A program made the position numbers and the translations under genes. From CAZTLI01 sp964614375 (GTDB taxonomy: Bacteria > Chloroflexota > Anaerolineae > Aggregatilineales > Phototrophicaceae), in contig CAZTLI010000364.1 in assembly GCA_964614375.1 (NCBI GenBank), positions 1 to 5,811 of the forward strand: a stretch of 5,811 nt of DNA. The letters are read 5' to 3'. A model generated the notes under the pieces. The model saw nothing but the letters and a program-made list of their open reading frames with translations. It was not told where the DNA came from and did not search any database. Below are positions 1 through 5,320 of this stretch, piece by piece. The number at the start of each line of letters is the position of its first letter. The stretch's first letter is position 1.

Positions 1-380
1 ATATTGCGATGACCGCCCTCTATCCCGATAACGTGTTCGCGCAGTATAATACGTTCATCGACCAGGTTCAGGTGGCCTTCTTCGGCTTCTTGAGTGGTAT
101 GGAAGTCAATGAAGATACATTCCCGGACATTGCAGGAGAATGGGCACCGCTGTTGATTACCAACCTGTCCACTATCGACATGATGCGAAACAATTTCACC
201 TACTACACCGCTGGCGGGACTGTCCACTGTGTCACAGGTCGCCCAGAATTTTACAGCTACCGGGTGGGTGGGGTGAGTGTCGCGGAATGGGTTGGCGAAA
301 TGCTAGCCGGCGATGTGCCGGACGCGGTGAGTTGTGATTTTGCAACCGGGGCCTGTTTGGACGCACCCGCCACAGAATAA
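1..380 (+). CDS. Pectin-acetylesterase-family (Notum/vtpJ-therm-like) serine hydrolase, C-terminal part
   Basis: The frame is open to the left edge (codons read from base 3), so the ATG at base 9 is probably internal and the N-terminal part with the nucleophile serine lies outside the window. Counting from that ATG, the visible 123 residues contain D18 in a D-Q-V-Q context, like the catalytic Asp of the pectin acetylesterase/Notum family (D-x-x-Q), followed by an aromatic FFGF stretch. H73 in GGTVHC fits the catalytic His of the family, which sits in a 'Y-x-A-x-G-x-x-H' block before a PEFY-type segment. The end has the family's V-x-W-V...V-x-C pattern (EWVGEMLAGD, then VSCD) and a second Cys that could pair with the first. 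Such proteins are alpha/beta-hydrolase-fold esterases, often exported; substrate and export cannot be judged here. The gene ends in TAA and converges with the minus-strand gene ending at 473. Confidence 0.72.
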   Translation, partial: IAMTALYPDNVFAQYNTFIDQVQVAFFGFLSGMEVNEDTFPDIAGEWAPLLITNLSTIDMMRNNFTYYTAGGTVHCVTGRPEFYSYRVGGVSVAEWVGEMLAGDVPDAVSCDFATGACLDAPATE

Positions 381-383
381 CGA

Positions 384-402
384 GACGAAACCGGTTTTCG
401 TC
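384..402 (+). other. Short hairpin just after the hydrolase stop codon
   Basis: GACGAAA (384-390) and TTTCGTC (396-402) form a 7-bp perfect stem with loop CCGGT, three bases after the TAA at 378-380. No T-run follows, so alone it is not a convincing intrinsic terminator. It may assist the stronger hairpin at 428-457 or protect the 3' end of the transcript. Confidence 0.4.
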
Positions 403-427
403 GGAGCGCAGCAGTATCGCAGGACCG

Positions 428-457
428 AAAGACGCAGTGAGGCCGGCTGCGTCTTTT
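428..457 (+). terminator. Rho-independent terminator between convergent genes, probably bidirectional
   Basis: AAAGACGCAG (428-437) pairs perfectly with CTGCGTCTTT (447-456) around a 9-base loop, giving a 10-bp stem. The plus-strand stem is followed through TTTT (454-457), and the A-tract in the left arm gives a shorter TTT on the minus strand. It lies in the 92-base space between the stop codons of two converging genes (380 on plus, 473 on minus). It suits the plus-strand hydrolase best and may also serve the minus-strand gene. Confidence 0.75.
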
Positions 458-472
458 GCGTTATCTAGGCCA

Positions 473-2467
473 TCACGCCCGCAGGAAGGGGTCGGTCAGG
501 CCGGGCCGGGCATTGCTGCCGGTATCAACAATGCCATAGCCATTGTGCATCCCCTGCGCCCAGGCGTACCAGATCATCGTCGCCACCCGACCGCCATAGC
601 GCGTTTGCAGATAGCTGATGAAATCCGTCGCATACCGTCCAATATCGGCGGGATTGTCGCCCGGCCTATCGAGGATGCCCCATTCCGTAATCCAGACCGG
701 CTTACCGGGCAGCACCAGACTATAGCGGTCTACCGACTCGGAGATATAACCAAATTGCCGATAATTGGGGTTGGAATCGGGTGTGCCGCGTCCGTAGGGA
801 TGAAAAGCCACGCCATTGGGTTTGACTCCCCCGGTCGCGGCGATGGCGGCTTTGGCGTAATTGCTGCCATTGACTGGCCCCGCTGTATGCCCGCCCGTGA
901 TGATATACACATTCTCATCCGCCGAACGAATCGCGGTGATGGCCGCTTTCAATAGGCGACCATAGACCTGTGGCGTCAACGGCACAGACGAGCCTGCGCC
1001 AGCGGGTGCGTCCTGCTCATTCCAGATTTGATAGACGTGGACAACCCCTTTTCCGGCGTATTGCCGCGCGATTTGCCCGACGACCTGTGCAAACCGATTG
1101 GTAAGGTCATTCCACTGCCCATCGTTCATCTGATTCCAGTTATAACCCTGGGCCTCACCGAAGGTCTGATGTGTGAGCGTGAGCATCACCTTGCGTCCGG
1201 CGCGGGCATAGGCTTGCAGATGCGGAAAATAGCGATTATAGGCCGCGACTAAATCGGTTGAGCCACGCCCTTCGGAGACGTTATAACCCATCCGCACCCA
1301 ACCGAGTCCACCTAGACGATTGGTATCGGGCGCACCGAGTGGATGAAAGACATCCAAATTGACGCCAACGGGATTGATTCCGGGGAACACCACTTCGACA
1401 TCGGCATCACCTGCCGCTTCCAAAAACCACGCCGCCGCATACCCCACCTCACGCCCGGCAAAACGCACCCGCAGCCACTGTCCATTTGTGCCCAATTTGA
1501 GCAAGGTGCGACCATGTGTTTCCAACGATTCGAGTGTATCAAGCGGCCCCGCCTGCCCCAAGACTTCGCCGCTGGTATTGGGCGCGCTGCGGATTCGCAC
1601 GCCAGTATCAACCGGACGCACGCGCATATCTTGCCAGTAAATCAGTGGCACGGGGTCAATCACATCCGGCAGCCGAAATCCGGCCTGTCCGCCACCGGGT
1701 TTCTGGACGACAAATCGAAAGGTATTACCCGCCGCTTCGCCAACGACATCGCCAAAGCGAATCGGGTCACCCTGTCGCGCGACGATATTTTGCAATCCAC
1801 CATAGATGACGACAAACGTCTCGCCCGCGAATACTGTCCTGACCTGGACATAGGGGCCATAACCGAGCGCATCGTTGCGATCTGACACTTTGATGACCGC
1901 GCCCGTCGCCGCCGCGATGACCTTCGCCCCCGCTTGACTGGCGATGTCCAACCCCTCGAAACGGTTGTTGGCGTCATTGCTGAAACCACGCACAATCCGC
2001 GCTGGGCTGTACAACGAAGGCCAGTAGAGGGTGAAGCGCTCGAAGAGGTGCTGTGGGTCATTGTCCTGTGCGCCATAACGGTCATCGGCATTGATGCGCC
2101 GTTGCAGGACTTCACCAAGCTGCTGCGGATTCTTCGCGGGGATGATGTCCACCGTCACCACCTGCGTGAACACCCGCCGGATATGCAGCAGCGCGTCATC
2201 GTTCACCCACATCAGCGGCGCTTGAACAGCCGTCACATTGCGAAAGCGGTTGAGGTCATTGCCCGCTGTGCCGCGTACAATCGCCACCCGCTCGAAAGCG
2301 CGGGTATAGGGTTGGGTGGCCTGTAACCAGGCGTTGAAATTGTCATCTGGTATGACCAATGCGTGTGAAATCTCGCTGTTCGACATGCCGCCTCCTTGTC
2401 CATCACTGCCGCCGCCCATGCCCAGTAATCGCGTTAAAAATCCAATCAGGCGTGAAAAAAAGTCCAT
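473..2467 (-). CDS. Multidomain protein: degenerate M23-like domain, SH3b domain, clan GH-A glycosidase domain
   Basis: Read from the ATG at 2467 (664 aa); a TTG at 2482 is also in frame, and residue numbers here count from it. Residues 6-32 form a hydrophobic-amphipathic segment and a Gly-rich linker, without a clear cleavable signal peptide. Residues 33-150 are unassigned. Residues 154-260 resemble a LytM/M23 fold (GLDI, then a GD...FGDVVGEA block), but the H of the HxxxD motif is F175, the H of the Y-A-H-L position is G229, and the HxH motif is T-F-R (254-256). Two zinc ligands are therefore missing. Residues 286-356 look like a bacterial SH3 domain (VRIRSAPNTSGEVL...GQWLRVR). Residues 370-669 look like a clan GH-A TIM barrel (GH39/GH5-like): acid/base E489 in IWNEQD, HPYG at 561-564, nucleophile E600 in WITEWG, and a strand-8 WYAW at 638-641. 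The likely role is glycan cleavage with wall or glycan-targeting modules; the substrate is unknown. The frame stays open to the N gap, so a longer N-terminus is possible. Confidence 0.85.
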   Translation of the reverse strand: MDFFSRLIGFLTRLLGMGGGSDGQGGGMSNSEISHALVIPDDNFNAWLQATQPYTRAFERVAIVRGTAGNDLNRFRNVTAVQAPLMWVNDDALLHIRRVFTQVVTVDIIPAKNPQQLGEVLQRRINADDRYGAQDNDPQHLFERFTLYWPSLYSPARIVRGFSNDANNRFEGLDIASQAGAKVIAAATGAVIKVSDRNDALGYGPYVQVRTVFAGETFVVIYGGLQNIVARQGDPIRFGDVVGEAAGNTFRFVVQKPGGGQAGFRLPDVIDPVPLIYWQDMRVRPVDTGVRIRSAPNTSGEVLGQAGPLDTLESLETHGRTLLKLGTNGQWLRVRFAGREVGYAAAWFLEAAGDADVEVVFPGINPVGVNLDVFHPLGAPDTNRLGGLGWVRMGYNVSEGRGSTDLVAAYNRYFPHLQAYARAGRKVMLTLTHQTFGEAQGYNWNQMNDGQWNDLTNRFAQVVGQIARQYAGKGVVHVYQIWNEQDAPAGAGSSVPLTPQVYGRLLKAAITAIRSADENVYIITGGHTAGPVNGSNYAKAAIAATGGVKPNGVAFHPYGRGTPDSNPNYRQFGYISESVDRYSLVLPGKPVWITEWGILDRPGDNPADIGRYATDFISYLQTRYGGRVATMIWYAWAQGMHNGYGIVDTGSNARPGLTDPFLRA
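2384..2397 (-). promoter_or_regulatory. Shine-Dalgarno-like AAGGAGG in front of an internal in-frame ATG
   Basis: On the minus strand AAGGAGG is followed by CGGC and the ATG at 2386-2384 (residue 33 counted from the TTG at 2482). This is the strongest ribosome-binding-site match at any candidate start of the gene, although the 4-base spacing is short. The ATG at 2467 has only a weak purine run (GAGAA) upstream. Starting here would give a 637-residue protein without the amphipathic N-terminal segment. The same bases encode a Gly-rich linker (GQGGG), so GGA/GGC codon use may have produced the match by chance. Confidence 0.4.
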
Positions 2468-2486
2468 TCGTGTTTCTCGCAATCCA

Positions 2487-2586
2487 NNNNNNNNNNNNNN
2501 NNNNNNNNNNNNNNNNNNNNNNNNNNNNNNNNNNNNNNNNNNNNNNNNNNNNNNNNNNNNNNNNNNNNNNNNNNNNNNNNNNNNNN
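2487..2586. other. Assembly gap of exactly 100 N
   Basis: All bases from 2487 to 2586 are N. The round length suggests a scaffolding placeholder, so the true distance may differ. The gap removes the upstream region, and possibly the true N-terminus, of the minus-strand glycosidase gene. It also removes the 5' end of the plus-strand cupin gene and any shared divergent promoter. Confidence 0.98.
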
Positions 2587-2883
2587 ACCCGTCAAATGCA
2601 GCAGTCTGGCCTGCGCCCCTATCTGTGGAGCAAAACGCCCAACCATCACTATGGCACGCGCAGTCATGGGTATCATAAGGCGCTGTATGTGGTCAGTGGC
2701 GCGCTAGAAATCCGCCTGCCAGACGCCAATCAACGCCTGACCCTGCGCCCCGGCGACCGCATCGACATCCCGGCGGGCACACGCTATGCTGCCATTGTCG
2801 GAGGCAGCGGCGCGCAATGTCTGGAAGCGGCAGTAGCGCCGATAGCCATCAGCAAGTCAGCCGTCAGCGCGGCGCTGGTCTGA
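2587..2883 (+). CDS. Small cupin-domain protein, 5' end lost in the gap
   Basis: Ninety-eight residues are visible up to the TGA at 2881-2883. Single-domain cupins of this kind are usually about 105-120 residues, so only a short N-terminal piece should be missing. The jelly-roll signature is clear: SHGYHKALYVVSGALEI (visible residues 26-42, cupin motif 1 region), then LRPGDRIDIPAGTRYAAIVG (53-72, motif 2 region). Against the canonical motifs, H27 is kept but the other positions read R25, K31 (usually Glu) and Y67 (usually His). H30 is an extra nearby His. Canonical metal binding is thus doubtful, although 'Y-x-K-x-L-Y-V-V-x-G' variants are common in small bacterial cupins. The substrate or ligand is unknown. 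The gene is divergent from the glycosidase gene across the gap. Confidence 0.8.
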   Translation, partial: TRQMQQSGLRPYLWSKTPNHHYGTRSHGYHKALYVVSGALEIRLPDANQRLTLRPGDRIDIPAGTRYAAIVGGSGAQCLEAAVAPIAISKSAVSAALV

Positions 2884-2886
2884 TCC

Positions 2887-2907
2887 GGGCAATCTGCCGG
2901 ATTGCCC
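2887..2907 (+). terminator. Hairpin directly after the cupin stop codon, no T-run
   Basis: GGGCAATC (2887-2894) and GATTGCCC (2900-2907) form a perfect 8-bp stem with loop TGCCG, three bases downstream of the TGA at 2881-2883. The position fits a transcript-end hairpin, but the following bases (TACTTGG) lack the T-tract of a standard intrinsic terminator. It could be a weak or U-less terminator or an mRNA-stabilising hairpin. Confidence 0.45.
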
Positions 2908-2932
2908 TACTTGGCGTTGAGTCATTATCACC

Positions 2933-2961
2933 TGTACCCTGACCCCGTGACTCTGTACAAT
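2933..2961 (+). promoter_or_regulatory. Putative promoter of the tectonin gene
   Basis: TACAAT at 2956-2961 differs by one base from the consensus -10 box. Seventeen bases upstream, TGTACC (2933-2938) matches the -35 consensus at only three positions. A start near base 2968 would leave a leader of about 34 bases before the ATG at 3002. The weak -35 would fit a promoter that needs an activator or is tightly regulated. This is inferred from position and consensus only. Confidence 0.4.
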
Positions 2962-2976
2962 CAGTACACAGTGTAC
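2954..2976. promoter_or_regulatory. Palindromic operator-like site with three GTAC cores at 9-bp spacing
   Basis: GTACAC-A-GTGTAC (2964-2976) is a perfect 13-bp palindrome. The adjacent TGTAC (2954-2958) and GTACA (2964-2968) form a second inverted repeat that shares an arm with it. GTAC begins at 2955, 2964 and 2973, exactly 9 bp apart, and a further GTAC begins at 2934. The one-base centre cannot form an RNA loop, so a DNA-binding site for a dimeric regulator is likelier. The site overlaps the putative -10 and start point of the tectonin gene, as a repressor operator would. The regulator is unknown. Confidence 0.45.
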
Positions 2977-3001
2977 GTGGATAGTCGGGAGTGATGGATT
3001 C

Positions 3002-3673
3002 ATGACAAAAATGATAGACGTATCGGTGGGTGTAGATGGCATTGTGTGGGCAGTCGATGAAAGCAAACGGCTGTGGTACTGGTCGGGCACGGAATGGCTG
3101 CGCGATCCCAACGCGGGCGGCAAACAAATCGCCGTCGGCGATGGCAAAAATGTGTGGTTGGTCAACGACGCGGGTGAACTCTTTCGTCGCGCAGGGCAAA
3201 GTTGGCAGCGCGACGCAGCAGTCACATCCGCCAAATATGCTGCCGCTGGAGCTGATAACGCCGTTTGGTACGTCGATGGCAATAATAAGCTGTATTATCG
3301 GACGGGCGATAAATGGCAGCAAGATCGGCAGGGCAGCGGCATACAGGTCGCGGTTGGCAGGCCAGAGCATGTATGGGCAGTGACAGCCGATAATTTCCTG
3401 TATAAACGCGCGCCGGGCGGCTCATGGGCACGCAACATGAGTTCGCAAGCTGTGAAATCAGTCGCCGTCGATACTGCCGATACGGTCTGGTATGTCGATT
3501 TCCAGAATCGCATCTTTGAACGGAATGGTGAGAACTGGCGACAGGAGCAAAGCGCAAGCGCGGTCAAAATCGCTGTCGGCGCGCCGGGTGATGTATGGGT
3601 CATCGGCCCCGATGGACGCCTCTATCGGCGTGTGAGCGGTGCGTGGCAGCCTCTGCCTGTGCCGCAGGGTTAA
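3002..3673 (+). CDS. Six-repeat tectonin beta-propeller protein (lectin-like)
   Basis: This complete 223-residue protein is made entirely of six tectonin repeats of 36-38 residues. Each has a V-W-x-V core and a second Trp 16-17 residues later. The first Trps are W16, W52, W89, W125, W163 and W199; the second are W32, W68, W105, W142, W179 and W215. Six repeats and about 220 residues match the known closed six-bladed tectonin propellers such as tachylectin-1, so this is a full domain with nothing fused. Odd repeats (1, 3, 5) share a VWxVD...G-x-x-W pattern, while even repeats (2, 4, 6) share a VAVG...LYRR pattern. Known family members bind carbohydrates, including bacterial surface glycans; the ligand here is not known. 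There is no signal peptide or membrane segment, so the protein should be cytosolic unless exported by another route. GGGAG lies 10 bases before the ATG. An upstream GTG-ATG reads into a stop after four codons. Confidence 0.87.
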   Translation: MTKMIDVSVGVDGIVWAVDESKRLWYWSGTEWLRDPNAGGKQIAVGDGKNVWLVNDAGELFRRAGQSWQRDAAVTSAKYAAAGADNAVWYVDGNNKLYYRTGDKWQQDRQGSGIQVAVGRPEHVWAVTADNFLYKRAPGGSWARNMSSQAVKSVAVDTADTVWYVDFQNRIFERNGENWRQEQSASAVKIAVGAPGDVWVIGPDGRLYRRVSGAWQPLPVPQG

Positions 3674-3685
3674 ATGCAAGACTTG

Positions 3686-3717
3686 AAAAAGACAGGGGAG
3701 AGTCCATGACCCTCCCC
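3686..3717 (-). terminator. Intrinsic terminator of the FAD oxidoreductase gene, possibly bidirectional
   Basis: GGGGAG (3695-3700) pairs with CTCCCC (3712-3717). An inner GTC/GAC pair (3702-3704 with 3708-3710) extends the stem across one A-C mismatch, leaving a CAT loop. On the minus strand the stem is followed by TGTCTTTTT (3694-3686), a clear T-run, 32 bases past the flavoprotein stop codon at 3749. On the plus strand the hairpin lies 22 bases after the tectonin stop but has no T-run, so its effect there is less certain. Confidence 0.7.
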
Positions 3718-3748
3718 GACATGACATCTTCAGATACACACTTCAGAA

Positions 3749-5050
3749 TCAATTGTGACTAAAGCGGCTGCGAATATCCCCGATGATACCCTTCATCACA
3801 ACTTTTGGTGAGATACCCGGCGTGACTTTGAAATCGGTTGGATTAATCGCGCGGCCTAAATAGCGCAAAAATTCAGTCTGATAGTCCGGGTCGTTGAGCG
3901 TCCAGCGAACCAGCGTCTTGGCGATGAAACCGGGCACGTTGGTATGCACATTTTGTTTCACCCGTTCCACCGTTTGCAGGAAAAAGGGGTGGGTGGCGTC
4001 CATGACCTGCTGTTGATAGCGTGTACCTGCGTCTGCCCACGTCATGCCATGGTGCTTCCAGTCGATGATGGCCTGTGCCAGGAATTTCGTTTCGAGCAGC
4101 GCGTCATAAATCCCCTGACCATCAATCGGGTCTTTGTAATGCACCGCATCGCCGACCAGCGCCCAATTTGCACCCGCCGCCTCGCGATAGCCATTTTCAA
4201 TCGGACGCACGCCCACCACATCGGTCACGCGCCGCGCATTCTTGAGCCGATTCCACAGGTGCGGTACACGCTGCAATCCTTCACAATAGGCTTGCTCCAC
4301 ACCTTTTGCGCCGAATTGGGCATCTTCCGATTTCAAGTAGGTGCTGATGATGTATTTACGCTCGGCAATGGGGAGAACAATCAACATGAAGTTTTTGTTG
4401 GTGTTGTACATCGTGACCGCATTCGGGGATTCTGGCGCATAATCATCGACATTTTCCCATTCCGCATGATAGGCCGCTGTGGTGAAGGCGTTCTGTTCTT
4501 CAACCACCTTCGCCCCGAACTGCCGCGCCGCGAAGCTAAAGCGACCATCCGCACCCACCACCAGATCGGCTGTGTAGGTTTCGGCAGTCCCGCCGCTTGG
4601 CTTGCCGACGATACCCTTGACCGTGCCGGACTCGTCCTTAAGAATTTCGGTCACGGCGAAACCATCACACGCCGTAACACCGGGCGCGCTGGCGGCATGA
4701 TTCCACAGCGTCTGGTCGAATAAATTGCGATCCAGCCCATAACAATAATTCCGGTCAAGCATCATGCGGGCTGCGGGCATTACGACATGAAAATAATTCA
4801 CAAAATCCACGACAAAGCGTTCGAGCTTCGCGCCGGGATGGGTGTATTCCGATTCGTCGATACCCAGCTCATCGAGTAACTTTATCGTGCTGGGATGAAT
4901 AAATGGGCTGGAGGGCACATTTGGCAAACTGGGAAAGTGTGCGCGGTCAACCAAGAGTATCTTTAGGTCATTGCCCGCTAACCGCAGCGCAAGACTGGAC
5001 CCGGCACAACGTCCCCCGATGATGATGACATCATAATGCTTATCCGACAT
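3749..5050 (-). CDS. FAD-dependent oxidoreductase / group A flavoprotein monooxygenase-like protein
   Basis: The 433-residue protein has the three classic motifs of the PHBH/geranylgeranyl-reductase-like flavoprotein superfamily. The N-terminal Rossmann dinucleotide-binding segment is VIIIGGRCAGSSLALRLA (residues 8-25), with D35 at the end of strand 2 for the FAD ribose; this is the GGRxAG variant, with Arg in place of the middle Gly. The DG motif is GADGR at 166-170, and the FAD-phosphate/pyrimidine GD motif is GDAVHYKDPIDGQG at 300-313. Such enzymes are soluble and use FAD with NAD(P)H to hydroxylate or reduce aromatic, polyketide or isoprenoid substrates. The substrate cannot be read from the sequence, and no biosynthetic neighbours point to one. 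After residue 370 a C-terminal part rich in aromatic and basic residues has no recognised domain. The start is set by AGGGG (5057-5061), six bases before the ATG. The gene appears to be expressed alone. Confidence 0.88.
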   Translation of the reverse strand: MSDKHYDVIIIGGRCAGSSLALRLAGNDLKILLVDRAHFPSLPNVPSSPFIHPSTIKLLDELGIDESEYTHPGAKLERFVVDFVNYFHVVMPAARMMLDRNYCYGLDRNLFDQTLWNHAASAPGVTACDGFAVTEILKDESGTVKGIVGKPSGGTAETYTADLVVGADGRFSFAARQFGAKVVEEQNAFTTAAYHAEWENVDDYAPESPNAVTMYNTNKNFMLIVLPIAERKYIISTYLKSEDAQFGAKGVEQAYCEGLQRVPHLWNRLKNARRVTDVVGVRPIENGYREAAGANWALVGDAVHYKDPIDGQGIYDALLETKFLAQAIIDWKHHGMTWADAGTRYQQQVMDATHPFFLQTVERVKQNVHTNVPGFIAKTLVRWTLNDPDYQTEFLRYLGRAINPTDFKVTPGISPKVVMKGIIGDIRSRFSHN

Positions 5051-5086
5051 GATGTTCCCCTATCAATATGCTGAGATGTAGCCTCG

Positions 5087-5117
5087 ATTATATGGGGATT
5101 CTGATTGGCAGATTGAA
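5087..5117 (-). promoter_or_regulatory. Putative sigma-70-type promoter of the FAD oxidoreductase gene
   Basis: On the minus strand a perfect TATAAT (5092-5087) lies 36 bases before the ATG, predicting a leader of about 30 bases. The best upstream element, TTCAAT (5117-5112), matches the -35 consensus at only three positions and needs a long 19-base spacer. The -10 box is strong and the -35 is weak, which often goes with activator dependence. An imperfect hairpin arm pair, GGCAG/CTGCC, surrounds the -35 region. Confidence 0.55.
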
Positions 5118-5187
5118 CCTGCCTGTGATGTAATGCAATCCTGATGCCAATCTTGAGGAAGTCGGGGTTATGGGTGGCTGATTGGCC
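5101..5187. repeat. Three GATTGGC motifs upstream of the FAD oxidoreductase promoter
   Basis: CTGATTGGC occurs twice in direct orientation (5101-5109 and 5178-5186), and TGCCAATC (5145-5152) is an inverted copy. The first and inverted copies form an exact 8-bp inverted repeat (GATTGGCA/TGCCAATC) separated by 34 bases. All three lie in the 270-base space just upstream of the TATAAT box. They may be binding sites for a transcriptional regulator; no known regulon is assigned. Confidence 0.4.
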
Positions 5188-5220
5188 TTTCGCCGCTAGC
5201 CACTGACGAAAAAATTGAAC

Positions 5221-5257
5221 CGCAAAGGACGCATGAATGCGTTACGCAGAGGACGGA
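5221..5257. repeat. Small direct repeat flanking a palindrome
   Basis: CGCAAAGGACGCA (5221-5233) and CGCAGAGGACGGA (5245-5257) match at 11 of 13 positions with a 24-base period. Between them, ACGCAT-GA-ATGCGT (5229-5242) is a perfect 6-bp inverted repeat. The 'accgcaaaggacgca' style of sequence recalls dispersed intergenic repeats seen in several environmental bacteria. One window cannot show whether it is dispersed in this genome. Confidence 0.4.
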
Positions 5258-5284
5258 AAGTGTAAAGACTGTACGCTCTATCAG

Positions 5285-5304
5285 GACAATCACATCGGAT
5301 TGTC
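5285..5304 (-). terminator. Hairpin downstream of the macro-domain-like gene, no T-run
   Basis: GACAATC (5285-5291) and GATTGTC (5298-5304) form a 7-bp stem, extendable by a G-T pair, with loop ACATCG. It starts 17 bases after the stop codon of the minus-strand gene ending at 5321. No T-tract follows on either strand, so it is a weak terminator or an RNA-stabilising hairpin. Together with the TATAAT box at 5092-5087, it suggests that the flavoprotein gene is transcribed separately. Confidence 0.4.
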
Positions 5305-5320
5305 TCTACTCGATACGGTT

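Noticed and set aside
437..955. Plus-strand frame of 172 codons opposite the 3' end of the glycosidase gene
   Set aside because: It starts inside the terminator hairpin and covers the catalytic GH-A region in antisense. It shows no family resemblance.
1343..1885. Plus-strand frame of 180 codons opposite the SH3b and M23-like region
   Set aside because: It is antisense to well-supported domains and has an unstructured-looking composition, so it is a shadow frame.
2316..2678. Frames that run through the N gap from the glycosidase side into the cupin side
   Set aside because: They exist only because N codons are not stops. The left part is antisense to the glycosidase gene and the right part is out of frame with, or an artificial extension of, the cupin.
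2954..2968. TGTAC-AATCA-GTACA as an RNA hairpin or attenuator
   Set aside because: It overlaps the probable -10 box and lies upstream of the predicted transcript start. The 5-bp stem is weak, so a DNA-level operator is the simpler reading.
3944..4723. Long plus-strand reading frame of 259 codons opposite the FAD oxidoreductase gene
   Set aside because: It lies wholly antisense to a gene with three clear flavoprotein motifs, has no recognisable domain or good ribosome-binding site, and is explained by the codon bias of the real gene.
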